Positions 41,424 through 52,546 of a stretch of 64,000 nt of DNA are shown one piece after another. The DNA is from Lysinibacillus pakistanensis (lineage in GTDB: Bacteria; Bacillota; Bacilli; Bacillales_A; Planococcaceae): the NCBI GenBank assembly GCA_001312325.1, contig BBDJ01000001.1, positions 186,001 through 250,000 of the forward strand, written 5' to 3'. The notes under the pieces are model-generated. The model made no database searches. It was given only the letters and a program-made list of their open reading frames with translations, and was not told the origin of the DNA. Position numbers and translations under genes: made by a program. Positions within the stretch are counted from its first letter, which is position 1; each line of letters starts with the position of its first letter.

Positions 41424-41651
41424 ATGGAGGAAGTTTTAAGCGAACTAAAAAAAATCAATCAACGTCTTGAGTCTGTGGAGAATCGTCTTGAAATAATAGA
41501 AATTGAACAGCAGCAAATTAAACAAGCTGTTTTAGAAACAAATGAAAAAGTGAATAAACTTGAGGCCATTCAAGAAAGCCAGCATCGCATTATCGAACTA
41601 TTATCAGTGCGGTCTATTCAACAGGAAGCTGAATTAAAACGTCTTCAATAA
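41424..41651 (+). CDS. Small coiled-coil protein of unknown function
   Basis: Seventy-five residues, almost entirely a heptad-patterned coiled coil (EEVLSELKKINQRLESVENR and on to EAELKRLQ). There is no signal peptide, membrane segment or Cys, so it is likely cytoplasmic and oligomeric. GAGGTGATA sets the ATG at 41424 (a GTG three codons earlier overlaps that site). It has its own terminator. Similar tiny coiled-coil proteins are common in Bacillales; no function is assigned. Confidence 0.75.
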   Translation: MEEVLSELKKINQRLESVENRLEIIEIEQQQIKQAVLETNEKVNKLEAIQESQHRIIELLSVRSIQQEAELKRLQ

Positions 41652-41656
41652 AATGC

Positions 41657-41698
41657 ACGCCCACTTTTTTTAGATTAAAAAGAAGTGGGCGTTTTTTT
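41657..41698. terminator. Strong terminator between convergent genes
   Basis: ACGCCCACTT and AAGTGGGCGT arms, with an A/T-rich loop, are followed by seven T on plus. On minus the same hairpin is followed by a T-poor sequence, so it mainly serves the coiled-coil gene, but it is 12 bases from the pgcA stop. Confidence 0.85.
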
Positions 41699-41709
41699 AT
41701 AGGACTTCT

Positions 41710-43410
41710 TTAAACCTCAAATGCAGCCTGAAGTCGCTTTAATTTATCTTTTGCCTCATCTGCTGTTTGTCCAACAACACCAAAATAAAATTTACATTTT
41801 GGCTCTGTACCTGATGGACGAATAGCGACCCAAGAGTTATCCTCTAAAACATACTTCAGCACATTTTCTTTCGGTAATGTAATGTTCTCAGTAGTGCCAT
41901 CTGCTAAAGTCGAAATACCTGTTAAATAATCTTCAAACCGTTTAACCGCTATCCCACCTATGGATGCTGGTGCGTTCTGGCGAAGGTTATTTAAGATAGC
42001 TTTCATCTCTTCCTGTCCATTTTTGCCTTCAAATACTTGGGATACCAGTGCCTCCTGATAGGTACCAAATTGCTCATATAAGCTTTGCAGACCATCTAAT
42101 AAAGTTTGCCCTTTCTTGGCATAAAAAGCAGCCATTTCTGCAACCTTCAGTGCAACCTGTACAGCATCCTTATCACGTACAAAAGTTTCTATTAAATAGC
42201 CGTAGCTTTCTTCATAGCCAAATACATACGAATAATCACCAGATTGCTCATATTCTGCAATCTTCTCAGCAATGTATTTAAAGCCTGTTAATGTGTTTAC
42301 TGTCGTTACGCCAAATTTTTCGGCAATCTGAGTGCCTAATTCCGATGTAACTATTGTTTTCAGCATAACGCCATTGCTAGGTAGCGCTCCAAGTTGTTGC
42401 TTAGTAGACAATAAATAATGAAGCACCAATGCACCAAGCTGATTGCCTGTCAACAGCTCATAGCTACCTCCATTTTTAACAGCTACACCTAAACGGTCCG
42501 CATCTGGATCAGTTGCCAGCAAAAGATCCGCTCCAACCTGTGTACCAAGCTTCATAGCTAACTCAAAAGCTTTCGATTCCTCTGGGTTAGGATAAGAAAC
42601 TGTTGGAAAATCTCCATCCTGCACAGCTTGCTGCTCTACAATATGAACCTGTTGAAAACCAAATGCCCGCAACCCTTCACTAACGGGCACCAAGCCAGCA
42701 CCGTGCAAAGGTGTATAAACAAGTTTCATATCCAATGCAATATCTTGATTTTCCTTTAAGCTTAAAAGACTTGATAAATACGCATCATCCAAATCACCTA
42801 CAAGCCAAGTAACAAGCTCTTGCTGTTCTAAAAATGGGAGATCCTTCACTTGAATAGCAAAAATATCCTCAATTCCATTCATATAGCTTATAATAGCTTC
42901 TGCAAATTGGGGTGTTAACTGTGCACCATCCTCACCATAGACTTTAAACCCATTGTATTGCTTTGGATTATGGCTAGCTGTAATGACCACACCTGCATAA
43001 GCATTTAATTTCCGAACCGTAAACGACAGCTGTGGGGTTGGTCTTGCTTCCTTATAAACATATGAACGAATACCATGTGCTCCTAGTACACTCGCAGTCT
43101 CACAGGCAAATTCATATGAAAAATGGCGTGTATCAAAGGCAATAACAACACCACGCTTTTTAGCAGCCTCGCCATTCGATTCAATATAACGAGCAAGCCC
43201 TTCAGCAACACGACGAATCGTATAAACATTTATACGATTCGTTCCAGCGCCTAAAACACCACGCATCCCACCAGTACCAAAGGACACATATTGATAAAAA
43301 CGGTCTTCGACTGCTTGTTCATCACTTGCAATTAAGGCAAGCTCCTCAGCTAAATAGCTAGGAAGAGACTGCTCCAACCAGCCAATATATAATTCATGGA
43401 CATTCTTCAT
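41710..43410 (-). CDS. pgcA: Alpha-phosphoglucomutase / phosphomannomutase
   Basis: Intact 566-residue enzyme converting glucose-6-phosphate to glucose-1-phosphate, the precursor for UDP-glucose and dTDP-glucose made by genes next door. Marks are the phosphoserine loop VVITASHNPKQYNGFKVYGE, the metal-binding loop LLATDPDADRLGVAV, the sugar-binding loop VFGYEESYGYLI and the phosphate-binding end VAIRPSGTEPKCKFYFG. Length matches Bacillus PgcA. The ATG overlaps the pgi stop (ATGA). No frame break. Confidence 0.93.
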   Translation of the reverse strand: MKNVHELYIGWLEQSLPSYLAEELALIASDEQAVEDRFYQYVSFGTGGMRGVLGAGTNRINVYTIRRVAEGLARYIESNGEAAKKRGVVIAFDTRHFSYEFACETASVLGAHGIRSYVYKEARPTPQLSFTVRKLNAYAGVVITASHNPKQYNGFKVYGEDGAQLTPQFAEAIISYMNGIEDIFAIQVKDLPFLEQQELVTWLVGDLDDAYLSSLLSLKENQDIALDMKLVYTPLHGAGLVPVSEGLRAFGFQQVHIVEQQAVQDGDFPTVSYPNPEESKAFELAMKLGTQVGADLLLATDPDADRLGVAVKNGGSYELLTGNQLGALVLHYLLSTKQQLGALPSNGVMLKTIVTSELGTQIAEKFGVTTVNTLTGFKYIAEKIAEYEQSGDYSYVFGYEESYGYLIETFVRDKDAVQVALKVAEMAAFYAKKGQTLLDGLQSLYEQFGTYQEALVSQVFEGKNGQEEMKAILNNLRQNAPASIGGIAVKRFEDYLTGISTLADGTTENITLPKENVLKYVLEDNSWVAIRPSGTEPKCKFYFGVVGQTADEAKDKLKRLQAAFEV

Positions 43411-44700
43411 TTACTTATCACCTTTTCTTCTTTCAGCAACTCTAGCATTTTACGTTTATAGGCCTCTACACCAGGCTGATCAAATGGATTAACCTCTAGT
43501 AAACAAGCACTCATTGCACAGGCCTTCATAAAGAAGTAAATCAAATACCCAAGATGATAAGCATCTAGCTTAGGCAATTCTAATTGAATAACAGGCACTT
43601 GCCCTTCTGCATGTGCAAGGGCCGTTCCTTGCTTAGAAATCGCATTAATCTCATTAAAAGTACGAGTCGACAAATAATTCAAGCCATCCTCATTGCGAGC
43701 ATCGAATGGTACAGCTAAATCGCCCTCTATTTCATGGAAGTGTAGCAATGTCTCAAACATTACACGACTCCCCTCCTGAATAAACTGCCCAATGGCATGT
43801 AAATCAGTGGAGAAATTAACAGTAGAAGGATATAGTCCCTTGTGCTCCTTCCCTTCACTTTCACCAAAAAGCTGCTTCCACCATTCATGGAATTTATTGA
43901 GTCCAGGCTCAAAGGACGCAAGCAATTCAATGGTATAGCCCTGCTCATAAAGCATATGTCTCATTACGGCATATTTGTAGGCATCATTATGCCCCAAATC
44001 CTCTTCTGCTAACTCTGTTGCTGCATAACGTGCACCATCCATTAAATCACGAATATCCACACCTGCTACCGCCACAGGCAATAAACCTACAGGCGTTAAT
44101 ACAGAATAACGCCCACCCACATCAGCAGGAATGACAAATTGACGATACCCAGCCTTATCAGCTATCCCCTTTAAGATGCCTTTTTCCGCATCTGTCGTGA
44201 CAATAATACGCTCCGTTACCTTCTCGCCATAACGCTCCTCCATATATAAACGCATTACACGAAAGGCCAACGCTGGCTCCATTGTACCGCCTGACTTCGA
44301 AATCACATTGACATATACTTGTTTCGTATCTAAATAAGTGAGAAGCTCCTTAATATATGCACCGCTCATATTCAAGCCAACATAGACAACCTCAATGCCA
44401 CCCTTAGCCAGCCCAAAATAAGGCATCAGCGCCTCCTGGATTGCACGCGCACCTAAGAAGGAGCCACCAACACCTACAACAACCAGGACATCCGCACAAG
44501 CTCGTATTTCACTTGCCACACGTTCAATAGAGGTAAGTAGTCCCTCTTGATTTTGTAAGGGTGACTCGATCCAGCCGGTTAATGGATAGTGCGGTAATGC
44601 GTTATGGATATTTTTTTACTCGATCTTTATATTGAATAAGATCACTATCATCTAGCGAACAATTCAGCAATGTTGTTTTTACAATTTCTGTAAACACCAT
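43407..44700 (-). CDS. pgi: Glucose-6-phosphate isomerase, one frame break
   Basis: Cytoplasmic enzyme of about 430 residues interconverting glucose-6-phosphate and fructose-6-phosphate, feeding the adjacent mutase. Marks are VVVGVGGSFLGARAIQEAL, VISKSGGTMEPALAF, GRYSVLTPVGLLP and the C-terminal NPFDQPGVEAYKRKM. GTGAGGA sets the ATG at 44700. A T7 run (44611-44617) breaks the frame near residue 29; six gives RVKNIHNALPHYPLTGWIES. An enzyme this central being inactivated here is improbable, which supports the sequence-error reading. Confidence 0.92.
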
Positions 44701-44761
44701 AGAATCCTCACTTCTTAAGGTAAATTTTGATATGTATATTATGACATATAAAAAAAAGAAA

Positions 44762-44787
44762 ACCAACTCGAACCATGTCGAGTTGGT
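44762..44787 (-). terminator. Terminator after galE
   Basis: ACCAACTCGA and TCGAGTTGGT form a perfect stem around ACCATG; on minus a T-rich tail follows. It separates the glycan cluster from pgi. Confidence 0.85.
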
Positions 44788-44789
44788 AA

Positions 44790-45758
44790 TTAGAATTGCT
44801 TTTTATGCCAAGTCCATGCACTTTTGATGATATCTTGAATGTCCAATTGGGCCTTCCATCCTAATTCTGCATAAACTTTACCGGCATTGGCAACTAACTT
44901 GGCAGGATCACCAGCACGTCGTTCAGCATATTGTACATTGGCTTTTTTTCCTGTTACCAGCTCACATGTTTCAATGATTTGCTTTACTGAATAACCATTG
45001 CCATTCCCTAAATTATATGTGGCGGTTTCAATAGTAGAACTTAATAATGCCTCTAAAGCTAATAAATGTGCCTTGGCTAAATCAGTGACATGAATATAAT
45101 CTCGGATACAAGTACCATCAGGTGTATCATAGTCAGTACCAAACACTGAAATGGAGTCTCTTTGTCCCCCTAGATGCTGAAGAATGATGGGGATTAAATG
45201 CGTTTCTGGATTATGACTTTCACCAATTTCAGCTGTCTCATGTGCTCCCGCAGCATTAAAATAACGTAATACAATATATTTCATCTGGTAGCTTTGTGCA
45301 AAATCTGCCAGCATTTGCTCAACCATTAACTTTGACTGACCATACGGGTTAATAGGATTAGTAGGTGTTTTTTCATCAATGATATCAACAGTCGGCATAC
45401 CATATGTAGCAGCGGTAGAGGAGAAAATAAATTTATTAATTTGATTACGCTTCATAGCTTTTAACAAATTCAATGTGGCTGCTACATTATTCTCATAGTA
45501 TTTCATAGGATCAATCACAGATTCACCTACTAAGCTAAAGGCTGCAAAATGTATAACCGCTTCAATTTTATATGTATCAAATATTCGTTGAACAATTGTT
45601 GAATCTCCTAAATCACCTTGTATAAAAATTGCCTTTGCATCAACTGCCAAACGGTGACCTGTACTTAAATTGTCAAGTACAACTACATCATAGTCCTTTA
45701 CTAATTCCTTTACAAAATGACTACCAATATATCCGGCACCGCCAACAACTAAAATCAT
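44790..45758 (-). CDS. galE: UDP-glucose 4-epimerase
   Basis: Intact 322-residue extended SDR enzyme making UDP-galactose from UDP-glucose. The NAD-binding loop is [16 protein letters not shown], the catalytic Ser/Tyr/Lys sit in FSSTAATYG and [14 protein letters not shown], and the C-terminal end carries [20 protein letters not shown]. It overlaps the galU stop (ATGA), so the two form a unit supplying UDP-galactose, a donor used by WsaP/WbaP-type initiating enzymes such as the one upstream. Confidence 0.93.
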   Translation of the reverse strand: MILVVGGAGYIGSHFVKELVKDYDVVVLDNLSTGHRLAVDAKAIFIQGDLGDSTIVQRIFDTYKIEAVIHFAAFSLVGESVIDPMKYYENNVAATLNLLKAMKRNQINKFIFSSTAATYGMPTVDIIDEKTPTNPINPYGQSKLMVEQMLADFAQSYQMKYIVLRYFNAAGAHETAEIGESHNPETHLIPIILQHLGGQRDSISVFGTDYDTPDGTCIRDYIHVTDLAKAHLLALEALLSSTIETATYNLGNGNGYSVKQIIETCELVTGKKANVQYAERRAGDPAKLVANAGKVYAELGWKAQLDIQDIIKSAWTWHKKQF

Positions 45759-46640
45759 AAAGTTTCACCACTTAACTGTTTCGCTTTTTTTAAAATAATT
45801 TCTTTTACACCCTCACTTAAATCCTCACGTTCTAATGCAAAATCAATGGTCGTTTCAATAAATCCTAATTGCTCACCAACATCATAACGACGCCCCTCAA
45901 ACGCATAGGCAAAAACTCGTTGAATGCCATTTAATGCTTCAATGGCGTCAGTTAATTGAATTTCGCCGCCCTTCCCCTTCTTCTTCTCATCTAAAAATCG
46001 GAATATTTCAGGTGTTAATACATAGCGCCCAATTATCGCAAAATTGGAAGGGGCATCCTCTAATGAAGGCTTTTCCACAAATTGCGTCACTTGCATCAAT
46101 CGATTGTCAGTGTTAACCGGATCAATCACACCATAACGATGAACATCCTCATCTGGTACCATTTGTACACCAATAACACTGGATAAGGTGTTCTCATATT
46201 GATTCATTAATTGTTTTAAACAAGGCTCTTCACTTTTCATAACATCATCACCAAGCAGGACAGCAAATGGTTCATCACCAATAAATTTACGAGCACACCA
46301 AATGGCATGCCCTAATCCAAGAGGCTCCTTTTGACGGATGTAGTGAATTTCTACACTCGCAGACTCTTGAACCTTTTCAAGCATATCAAGCTTTCCATTT
46401 TCAATTAGGTTTGTTTCAAGCTCTAGCGCATTATCAAAATGATCCTCAATGGCTCGTTTACCCTTACCCGTTACAATAATAATATCCTCAATCCCAGAGG
46501 CAATTGCTTCTTCCACAATATATTGAATCGTCGGCTTATCAACAATAGGCAACATCTCTTTTGGCATGGCTTTAGTAACTGGCAAGAAACGTGTTCCAAG
46601 TCCAGCAGCTGGGATGATGGCTTTGCGGATTTTTTTTCAT
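45755..46640 (-). CDS. galU: UTP-glucose-1-phosphate uridylyltransferase, one frame break
   Basis: About 294 residues, making UDP-glucose. Marks are the nucleotide loop [47 protein letters not shown] and VEKP. The start ATG at 46640 is followed by a T8 run (minus-strand A8, 46630-46637); seven restores [18 protein letters not shown]. If read literally, a start at an internal ATG would lose the nucleotide loop. It is coupled with galE and follows the glycosyl-phosphate transferase gene by about 130 bases. Confidence 0.92.
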
Positions 46641-46768
46641 ATAATGTCACTTCCTTAAAAAAAATATCATGAATACTTAATGAATTTCTTGACTTACCTT
46701 TTCTATAAAGTAGATTCTCCCGATTCACCAGCTAGCTTCAATCTGGTATAACTCATTTATATTCAATG

Positions 46769-48173
46769 CTAGTATGCATTTTTATTTACAAAGCCATTGA
46801 TGATTGTCTTCATAATAATTTTAACATCAAATAATAATGTCCAATTTTCAATATATTGAATATCATGCTCAATTCGATCTTCAATTGAAGTATCTCCTCG
46901 TAGCCCGCATACCTGAGCCCAGCCAGTAATTCCTGGTCTCACATGATGTTTTATCATATATTTCGGGATTTCTTCTTTAAATTGATCCACAAAATAAGGT
47001 CGTTCAGGTCTAGGTCCTACTATACTCATATCGCCTTTCAGCACATTAAAAAAATTGAGGAAATTCATCAAGACTAGTTTTTCGCAAGAAAGTACCAAAT
47101 TTAGTTCTTCTTGGGTCATTTTCAACAGTCCATTGCGTATTAGAGGCTTCAACAGGCATATGCTTCATAGATCTAAATTTATACATAGAAAACGTTCTTC
47201 TATTTAGCCCCACACGCTCCTGCTTAAATAAAATAGGGCCTGGAGAAGTTAATTTCACGCCAATTGCGATTACCAATAGCAAAGGAGATGTAACAAGTAT
47301 CGCACAAAGTGCAAAAACAATATCAAATAAACGCTTCAACACTCTATTCACATATTCATCTAAAGGTATATCTCTGACATTAATGACTGGTAAATCTCCA
47401 AAACTTTCAAAATGCGGAGTTGCAGGTAGTATATCGTAAAAGTCTGGGACAATAGATACACGAACTCCTGCTTTCTCACACATTTCAATAATTTGATGAT
47501 ATTTAGAAAACGCTGTTAAGGGTAAAGCAATTACAACTTCGTCAATAATGGTATTTTCTAGTGTTGTCGATAAATCCTCTATTTTACCTAATATTTTCTG
47601 CTCTCTATTAATTTGTTTAAAATCATCTAAAAAACCAATTGCTCTAAGCCCATACTCAGGATGATTATCCAAATTCTCGATATATCTTTTTCCGACGGAA
47701 CCCGCTCCTAAAATTAAAACAAACTGTTGATTAAAGCCTTTTTTTTCTCATTGCTCTTAAAAATTGCTTAACAAAAAAAACGATACGTGACGATAATCAA
47801 AAATCCAACAAGTAAATAGATTGCTAAGAACATCCTAGATATATCTATTGTCTTAACAATAAATAACACACTTAATAAAACAAACATACTATAAATTTGC
47901 ACTTGAACTATTTTAGAAACTTCTTTTGCAAACTTCATTTTCCTTTTCGGAACATATAAGCCAATCAAAAAAACCAATAGCCAAAAATGCAACTGAGTAA
48001 ACAATGTTCCAAATAAAATAATCTGCTAATGGCAAATATGATCCTTGTTGCTCTTTATTAATCACAAAGCGAAAATACCATGCAACAGCAAATGCTAATT
48101 GAATAAAGATGAAATCTGTTGTCATATATAGCTGTGTAATAAAGCGCTCTTTTCCTCTTATCACTTTAATCAC
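46769..48173 (-). CDS. Undecaprenyl-phosphate sugar-phosphate transferase (WbaP/WsaP-like), frame breaks
   Basis: Membrane enzyme of about 468 residues that starts glycan synthesis by moving hexose-1-phosphate to undecaprenyl phosphate. Four N-terminal hydrophobic segments ([16 protein letters not shown] onward), a CoA-binding-like domain ([14 protein letters not shown]), a fifth membrane segment and the C-terminal bacterial sugar transferase domain ([43 protein letters not shown]). The start is GTG at 48173 or 48164; the latter has AGGTGA at good spacing. At least three frame breaks lie between 47046 and 48004 at A/T runs. With rfbABCD and wzt in the same cluster it resembles WsaP of S-layer glycan loci. 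Confidence 0.85.
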
Positions 48174-49078
48174 CTATTTAACTTTATAATTTAATGTACT
48201 TTTTTTCAAAAAGTTACTAATAGTAGCGAAGGCTAGCTTTAATGTAATTCCTGTATAAACTACACTATTAATAAAAAAAATTATATTTTTTTTGCATAAT
48301 GTTTTTTTATGGAATAAATACATGGCTCTATGAAACTCATAAACTATTTTAAATGGTTTTTTTCTACTACTTGCTCCCTTATAATGAACAATTGAAACAG
48401 TAGGATTATAAACTATTCGCCAGCCAGCCTCTTTTATTCTAAAACACCAGTCTATATCTTCCCCATACATAAAAAAATTCTTCATCTAATAGACCCACCT
48501 GCTCTATTACTTCTTTTCTTACCATCATAAATGCACCTACTAAACAATCAATATCATGTACTTCTTTCATATTTAAGTAGCTTTTATGATAGCTATTATA
48601 TTTAGGGCTAGTATGGTATTTTTGAGCTAATCCTATCATATAATAGAAGGAAGCTTCTGGAGTCGGAAAGCCCCTATGGCAAGCCTTATCCAAGGTACCA
48701 TCAGGTAAATTTACTTCACAGCCAACAGCGCCAATATCCGTTTCTCTATCCATGAAACAAATGATTGTATCTAATGAGTTTTCATTCACTATAGTATCAG
48801 AATTTAACAATAATACATATCGGCCACTACACCTTCTTATTGCTTGATTATTTGCCTTGGAAAATCCGACATTTTCTTTATTAGATATAACCTTAATATG
48901 AGGGAATAGACTTTTGATTTGCATTACAGAGCCATCTGAAGAAGCATTATCTACTACAAAAATTTCATATTGAAAATTCAATTTTGAGTTTAAAACTGAT
49001 TGAATACAATCAATTGTTAGCTTTTTTTGTATTATAGTTTACGATTACTATACTTAAATCCATTTTAATTTTTACCAT
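48174..49078 (-). CDS. GT2 glycosyltransferase (rhamnosyltransferase-like), frame breaks
   Basis: About 300 residues, GT-A fold. The nucleotide loop is DLSIVIVNYNTKK, followed by FVVDNASSDGSV, VLLNSDTIVNEN (metal-binding D) and the acceptor part MYGEDIDWCFRIKEAGWRI with the ED catalytic pair. The C-terminus is basic with one amphipathic or membrane-associated segment. Such proteins often add rhamnose from dTDP-rhamnose, made by the neighbouring rfb genes. Start ATG at 49078 (AAAGGA upstream) or 49063. Frame breaks lie at a T7 run near 49022-49028 and at the A/T run near 48474-48480. Confidence 0.82.
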
Positions 49079-49147
49079 ATTCCTTTAAAATATTGATAAA
49101 TCTTTTTTTGAAGGAGCTGTTCTACATGATTGTATAAATTTTTTTTC

Positions 49148-50037
49148 TTATTTTTTTAAAGTTTTATACTCTTTAAAAAGAAGTTTATAGGCACTGAAAA
49201 GCTTTGGTTCTTTGAAGATGATATAAACTAAACAAGTTACTTCGTATATAAAAATAAAAGGAAAATGCAATAAAAAGTAAAATAAATTATCATTCTTTAT
49301 CACATAAAAATGTCTATTAATATAGGAATGTTTTCTAGTTTTAAGAGAAATATTTTTCCTCGATTTATTATCCTTCCAGCCTCTTTCATGTTTTGCAATT
49401 GATTTAGGGACAAAACATATTTCCCAACCTGCTAATCTAGCTCTCCAACTAACATCTACATCTTCTTTATAGGCAAAAAAAACTTTCATCAAAAAAATTG
49501 TCCATCTTCTGAAATCATGTCAATCATTTCTCTTTTATAAACAGCCGCAGCACCTGAAACGCCAAAAACACTTATCTCATCATCAAATTGTCCTTGGTCT
49601 ACTTCTCCACTTCCTCTATCAACTGCACGACGATTTTTCTTTATATTGATCCCTGTACTGTCAATAATGTGTGATTCTAAATCTCTATATAATTTACCAG
49701 TTGCTGCACCAACTTTTTCATTTAACTTCATAAATTCTATAATATGTTCTATATAATATTTATCTAAAATCACATCCGGATTCAATACTAAAACATAATC
49801 TGTCTCAGCATAGTTTAAACCTTGGTTATGACCACCTACAAATCCGTTATTTATGTTATTTTGAACAAAATAAACATTCGCATAATGAGATACAACATCT
49901 TTAATACAATCATTTGAATTATTATCGATTACTATTATCTTCTCAACTGGATATGATTGTGAAATAACAGAATCTAAACAATCTTCTATATAACCCGCAC
50001 TATTAAATGTAACTATTTGAATAGCTATACTAGCCAA
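49148..50037 (-). CDS. GT2 glycosyltransferase, one frame break
   Basis: About 295 residues. MASIAIQIVTFNSAGYIEDC opens the GT-A fold, then VIDNNSNDCI, VLVLNPDVILDKYYIE (metal-binding site) and FAYKEDVDVSWRARLAGWE with the catalytic ED. The C-terminus has a hydrophobic segment (LFYFLLHFPFIFIYEV) likely binding the membrane. One frame break at an A7 run near 49488-49495, between GQFFDE and FFAYKED. It is 60 bases downstream of rfbD on the same strand. Similar to rhamnosyltransferases; donor not proven. Confidence 0.82.
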
Positions 50038-50099
50038 ATTACCCCTCTATTCCTTTTATAATACATTTTAATTATAGCTTTATAAATAAAAATAACAAT

Positions 50100-50951
50100 C
50101 TAAAGAAGATTGTTATTTTTGTTTATATATTCACCTAAAGCTTCCTTCCAATTTCTCCTAGGAATAAAGCCATTGATTCGAATTGACAAATCACCTAAGA
50201 CAGAATAAGCAGGACGCTTTGCAGGTCTTGGGAATTGACCTGAAGTTAAAGGATTAACTTTGATATCTTTATTAGCCAATTTAAATATTTCTTGAGCAAA
50301 TTCAAACCAAGAGCATGTTCCACTATTTGTACAATGATAGATACCATATTTTTCGGTTTGTACTAACTCAATTAAAAACTCTGCTAAGTCCACTGTATAA
50401 GTAGGAGACCCCACTTGGTCATGAACAACACCCAGTTCGGATTTTTCCTCAGCTAATTTTAGCATGGTCTTCACAAAGTTAGGACCATACTCTCCATAAA
50501 CCCAAGCTGTACGTACAATAAAGTATTTTGTGTTGAGCGTTTGTGTTAAAAACTCACCGGCATACTTTGATTGTCCATACACTCCTAAAGGATCTACATT
50601 CATATACTCATTGTACGGTGAAGTTGCTTGTCCATTGAAAACATAGTCAGTACTAATATAACAAATTTTCGCTCCAACCGTTTCTGCTGCTATAGTTAAA
50701 TTCCGCTGTCCCACAGCATTTACTTGAAAGGCCAATTCTTCGTTCGTTTCTGCTCCATCAACATTTGTATAAGCAGCAGCATTAATAATAATATGAGGCC
50801 TGATATCATTACATACAGTAAGCACACTCTCTGTCTCCGTGATATCTAACTCAGTTTTAGTAAATGCAAACAAATCATGCGAGCTATTTGATAATTGTTT
50901 AACAAGCTCCTGACCAAGTTGTCCATTAGCACCTGTTACCATAATCTTCAT
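50100..50951 (-). CDS. rfbD: dTDP-4-dehydrorhamnose reductase
   Basis: Intact 283-residue SDR-type enzyme for the last step of dTDP-L-rhamnose synthesis. NADPH loop MVTGANGQLGQELVKQL, catalytic YGQSKYAGEFL, and substrate region VHDQVGSPTYTVDLAEFLIE. Its ATG abuts the rfbB stop, so both are coupled. Confidence 0.95.
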   Translation of the reverse strand: MKIMVTGANGQLGQELVKQLSNSSHDLFAFTKTELDITETESVLTVCNDIRPHIIINAAAYTNVDGAETNEELAFQVNAVGQRNLTIAAETVGAKICYISTDYVFNGQATSPYNEYMNVDPLGVYGQSKYAGEFLTQTLNTKYFIVRTAWVYGEYGPNFVKTMLKLAEEKSELGVVHDQVGSPTYTVDLAEFLIELVQTEKYGIYHCTNSGTCSWFEFAQEIFKLANKDIKVNPLTSGQFPRPAKRPAYSVLGDLSIRINGFIPRRNWKEALGEYINKNNNLL

Positions 50952-51973
50952 TACAATTTACCACCGTACTGTTGTTGATAGTAGTTTTGATAATCTCCTG
51001 AAATGATATTTTTCCACCAGGATTGATTATCTAGATACCATTGCACAGTTTCTTTTAAGCCTGTTTCAAATGTATATCTTGGTTCCCAACCTAACTCTTT
51101 TTGAAGTTTAGTAGGATTGATTGCATAACGACGATCATGACCTAAACGATCTTCTACATATTGGATTAATGATTCTGGCTTATCAAGCTGCTTTAAGATT
51201 TCTTTAACAACCTCTAAGTTCGTTTTTTTCATTATGTCCACCCACATTATAAACTTCACCATCAATGCCTTTATGTAAAACCAAATCAATCGCACTACAA
51301 TGATCTGTTACATGTAGCCAGTCACGAACATTCTTACCATCTCCATATACCGGAAGTTTTTTTATCATTTAATGCATTAATAATCATTAATGGAATCAAT
51401 TTTTCTGGGAAATGGAATGGTCCGTAGTTATTAGAACAACGTGTAATATTTACTGGTAATCCAAAAGTTTCATGATATGCAAGTACAAGCATATCTGCCC
51501 CAGCCTTACTAGCACTGTATGGACTATTTGGAGCTAGTGGCGTTTGTTCAGTAAAGTAACCATCTTCTCCTAGTGAGCCATAAACTTCATCAGTAGATAC
51601 TTGTAAGTACTTTTTGATGTTATATTTTTTTAGCTGCATCTAATAATACTTGAGTTCCTTGAATATTTGTTTGCACAAAAATTCCAGGGTTTGTAATACT
51701 TCGGTCAACATGTGATTCTGCTGCAAAGTTAATCACAGCGTCTACATCATTACCAATTAACTGATCCATCGCCTCTGCATCTGTTATATCAGCCTTGACA
51801 AATTGATAATTTGGCTTGCCTTCAGATAACTTTAAATTCTCTAAGTTACCTGCATATGTTAAAGAATCAACGTTAATAATTGAATACTCAGGATATCTAT
51901 CAACCATGTAATTAACAAAGTTACTTCCGATAAATCCAGCTCCACCTGTTACTAGAATTTTCATACTTATCAT
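50951..51973 (-). CDS. rfbB: dTDP-glucose 4,6-dehydratase, frame breaks
   Basis: About 340 residues. NAD loop [20 protein letters not shown], substrate helix [12 protein letters not shown], catalytic [11 protein letters not shown] and [11 protein letters not shown], then [18 protein letters not shown]. Catalyses dTDP-glucose to dTDP-4-keto-6-deoxyglucose. Three frame breaks at T7 runs (51625-51631, 51357-51363, 51223-51229); every piece continues the same family sequence when the run is cut to six. The start ATG at 51973 or just upstream overlaps the rfbC stop. It is essential for rhamnose, so literal loss would block the whole cluster. Confidence 0.93.
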
Positions 51974-52533
51974 TCCTTACCTTTATAAATAAATTGGCTT
52001 TCTAAATCCTTTAGGTTTGGGTGCTTGGTATCTTTATCAGATAAAATTGGTTTCGACGTAGGCCAGTCTATATTTAAATTTGGATCATTCCAAGCAATTC
52101 CACGATCGTGCTCTGGAGAATAATAATTATCTACCTTATAAAGAAATTCTGTATTTTCAACTAATGTACAATAACCATGTGCAAAACCTTGGGGTACTAG
52201 TAATTGTCTTTTATTATCCTCGCTCAAAATAAACCCTTCCCACTGTCCGTAGGTGGGGGAACCTTCACGAATATCAAGAATTACATCAAATACAGCACCT
52301 TTTGTTACCCTTACTAGCTTCGTTTGAGCAAAAGGTTCAAGCTGATAATGTAATCCCCTTAACACACCACTCTCTTTTGATAATGCATGATTATCTTGTA
52401 CGAAATTAAAAGAAAAACCTTGTTTATCCAATAATTTAGCATTATAAGTTTCCATAAAAAAACCACGATGATCCCCAAAAACTTTGGGTTCCAAAATATA
52501 GGCATCTTTTAGTTTTGTTTTAATAAAATTCAC
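51970..52533 (-). CDS. rfbC: dTDP-4-dehydrorhamnose 3,5-epimerase
   Basis: Intact 187-residue cupin enzyme. Marks are FFMETYNAKLLDKQGF, VLRGLHYQLEPFAQTKLVRV with the catalytic His, and LLVPQGFAHGYCTLVENTEF. Converts the 4-keto intermediate to the L-lyxo form used by the reductase. It begins 13 bases after rfbA and overlaps rfbB. Confidence 0.95.
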   Translation of the reverse strand: MNFIKTKLKDAYILEPKVFGDHRGFFMETYNAKLLDKQGFSFNFVQDNHALSKESGVLRGLHYQLEPFAQTKLVRVTKGAVFDVILDIREGSPTYGQWEGFILSEDNKRQLLVPQGFAHGYCTLVENTEFLYKVDNYYSPEHDRGIAWNDPNLNIDWPTSKPILSDKDTKHPNLKDLESQFIYKGKE

Positions 52534-52546
52534 TTTATAGGACCCC

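Noticed and set aside
46769..48173. Separate small genes for the transferase fragments
   Set aside because: Fragments overlap at A/T runs and together give one standard sugar-phosphate transferase, so they are one gene.
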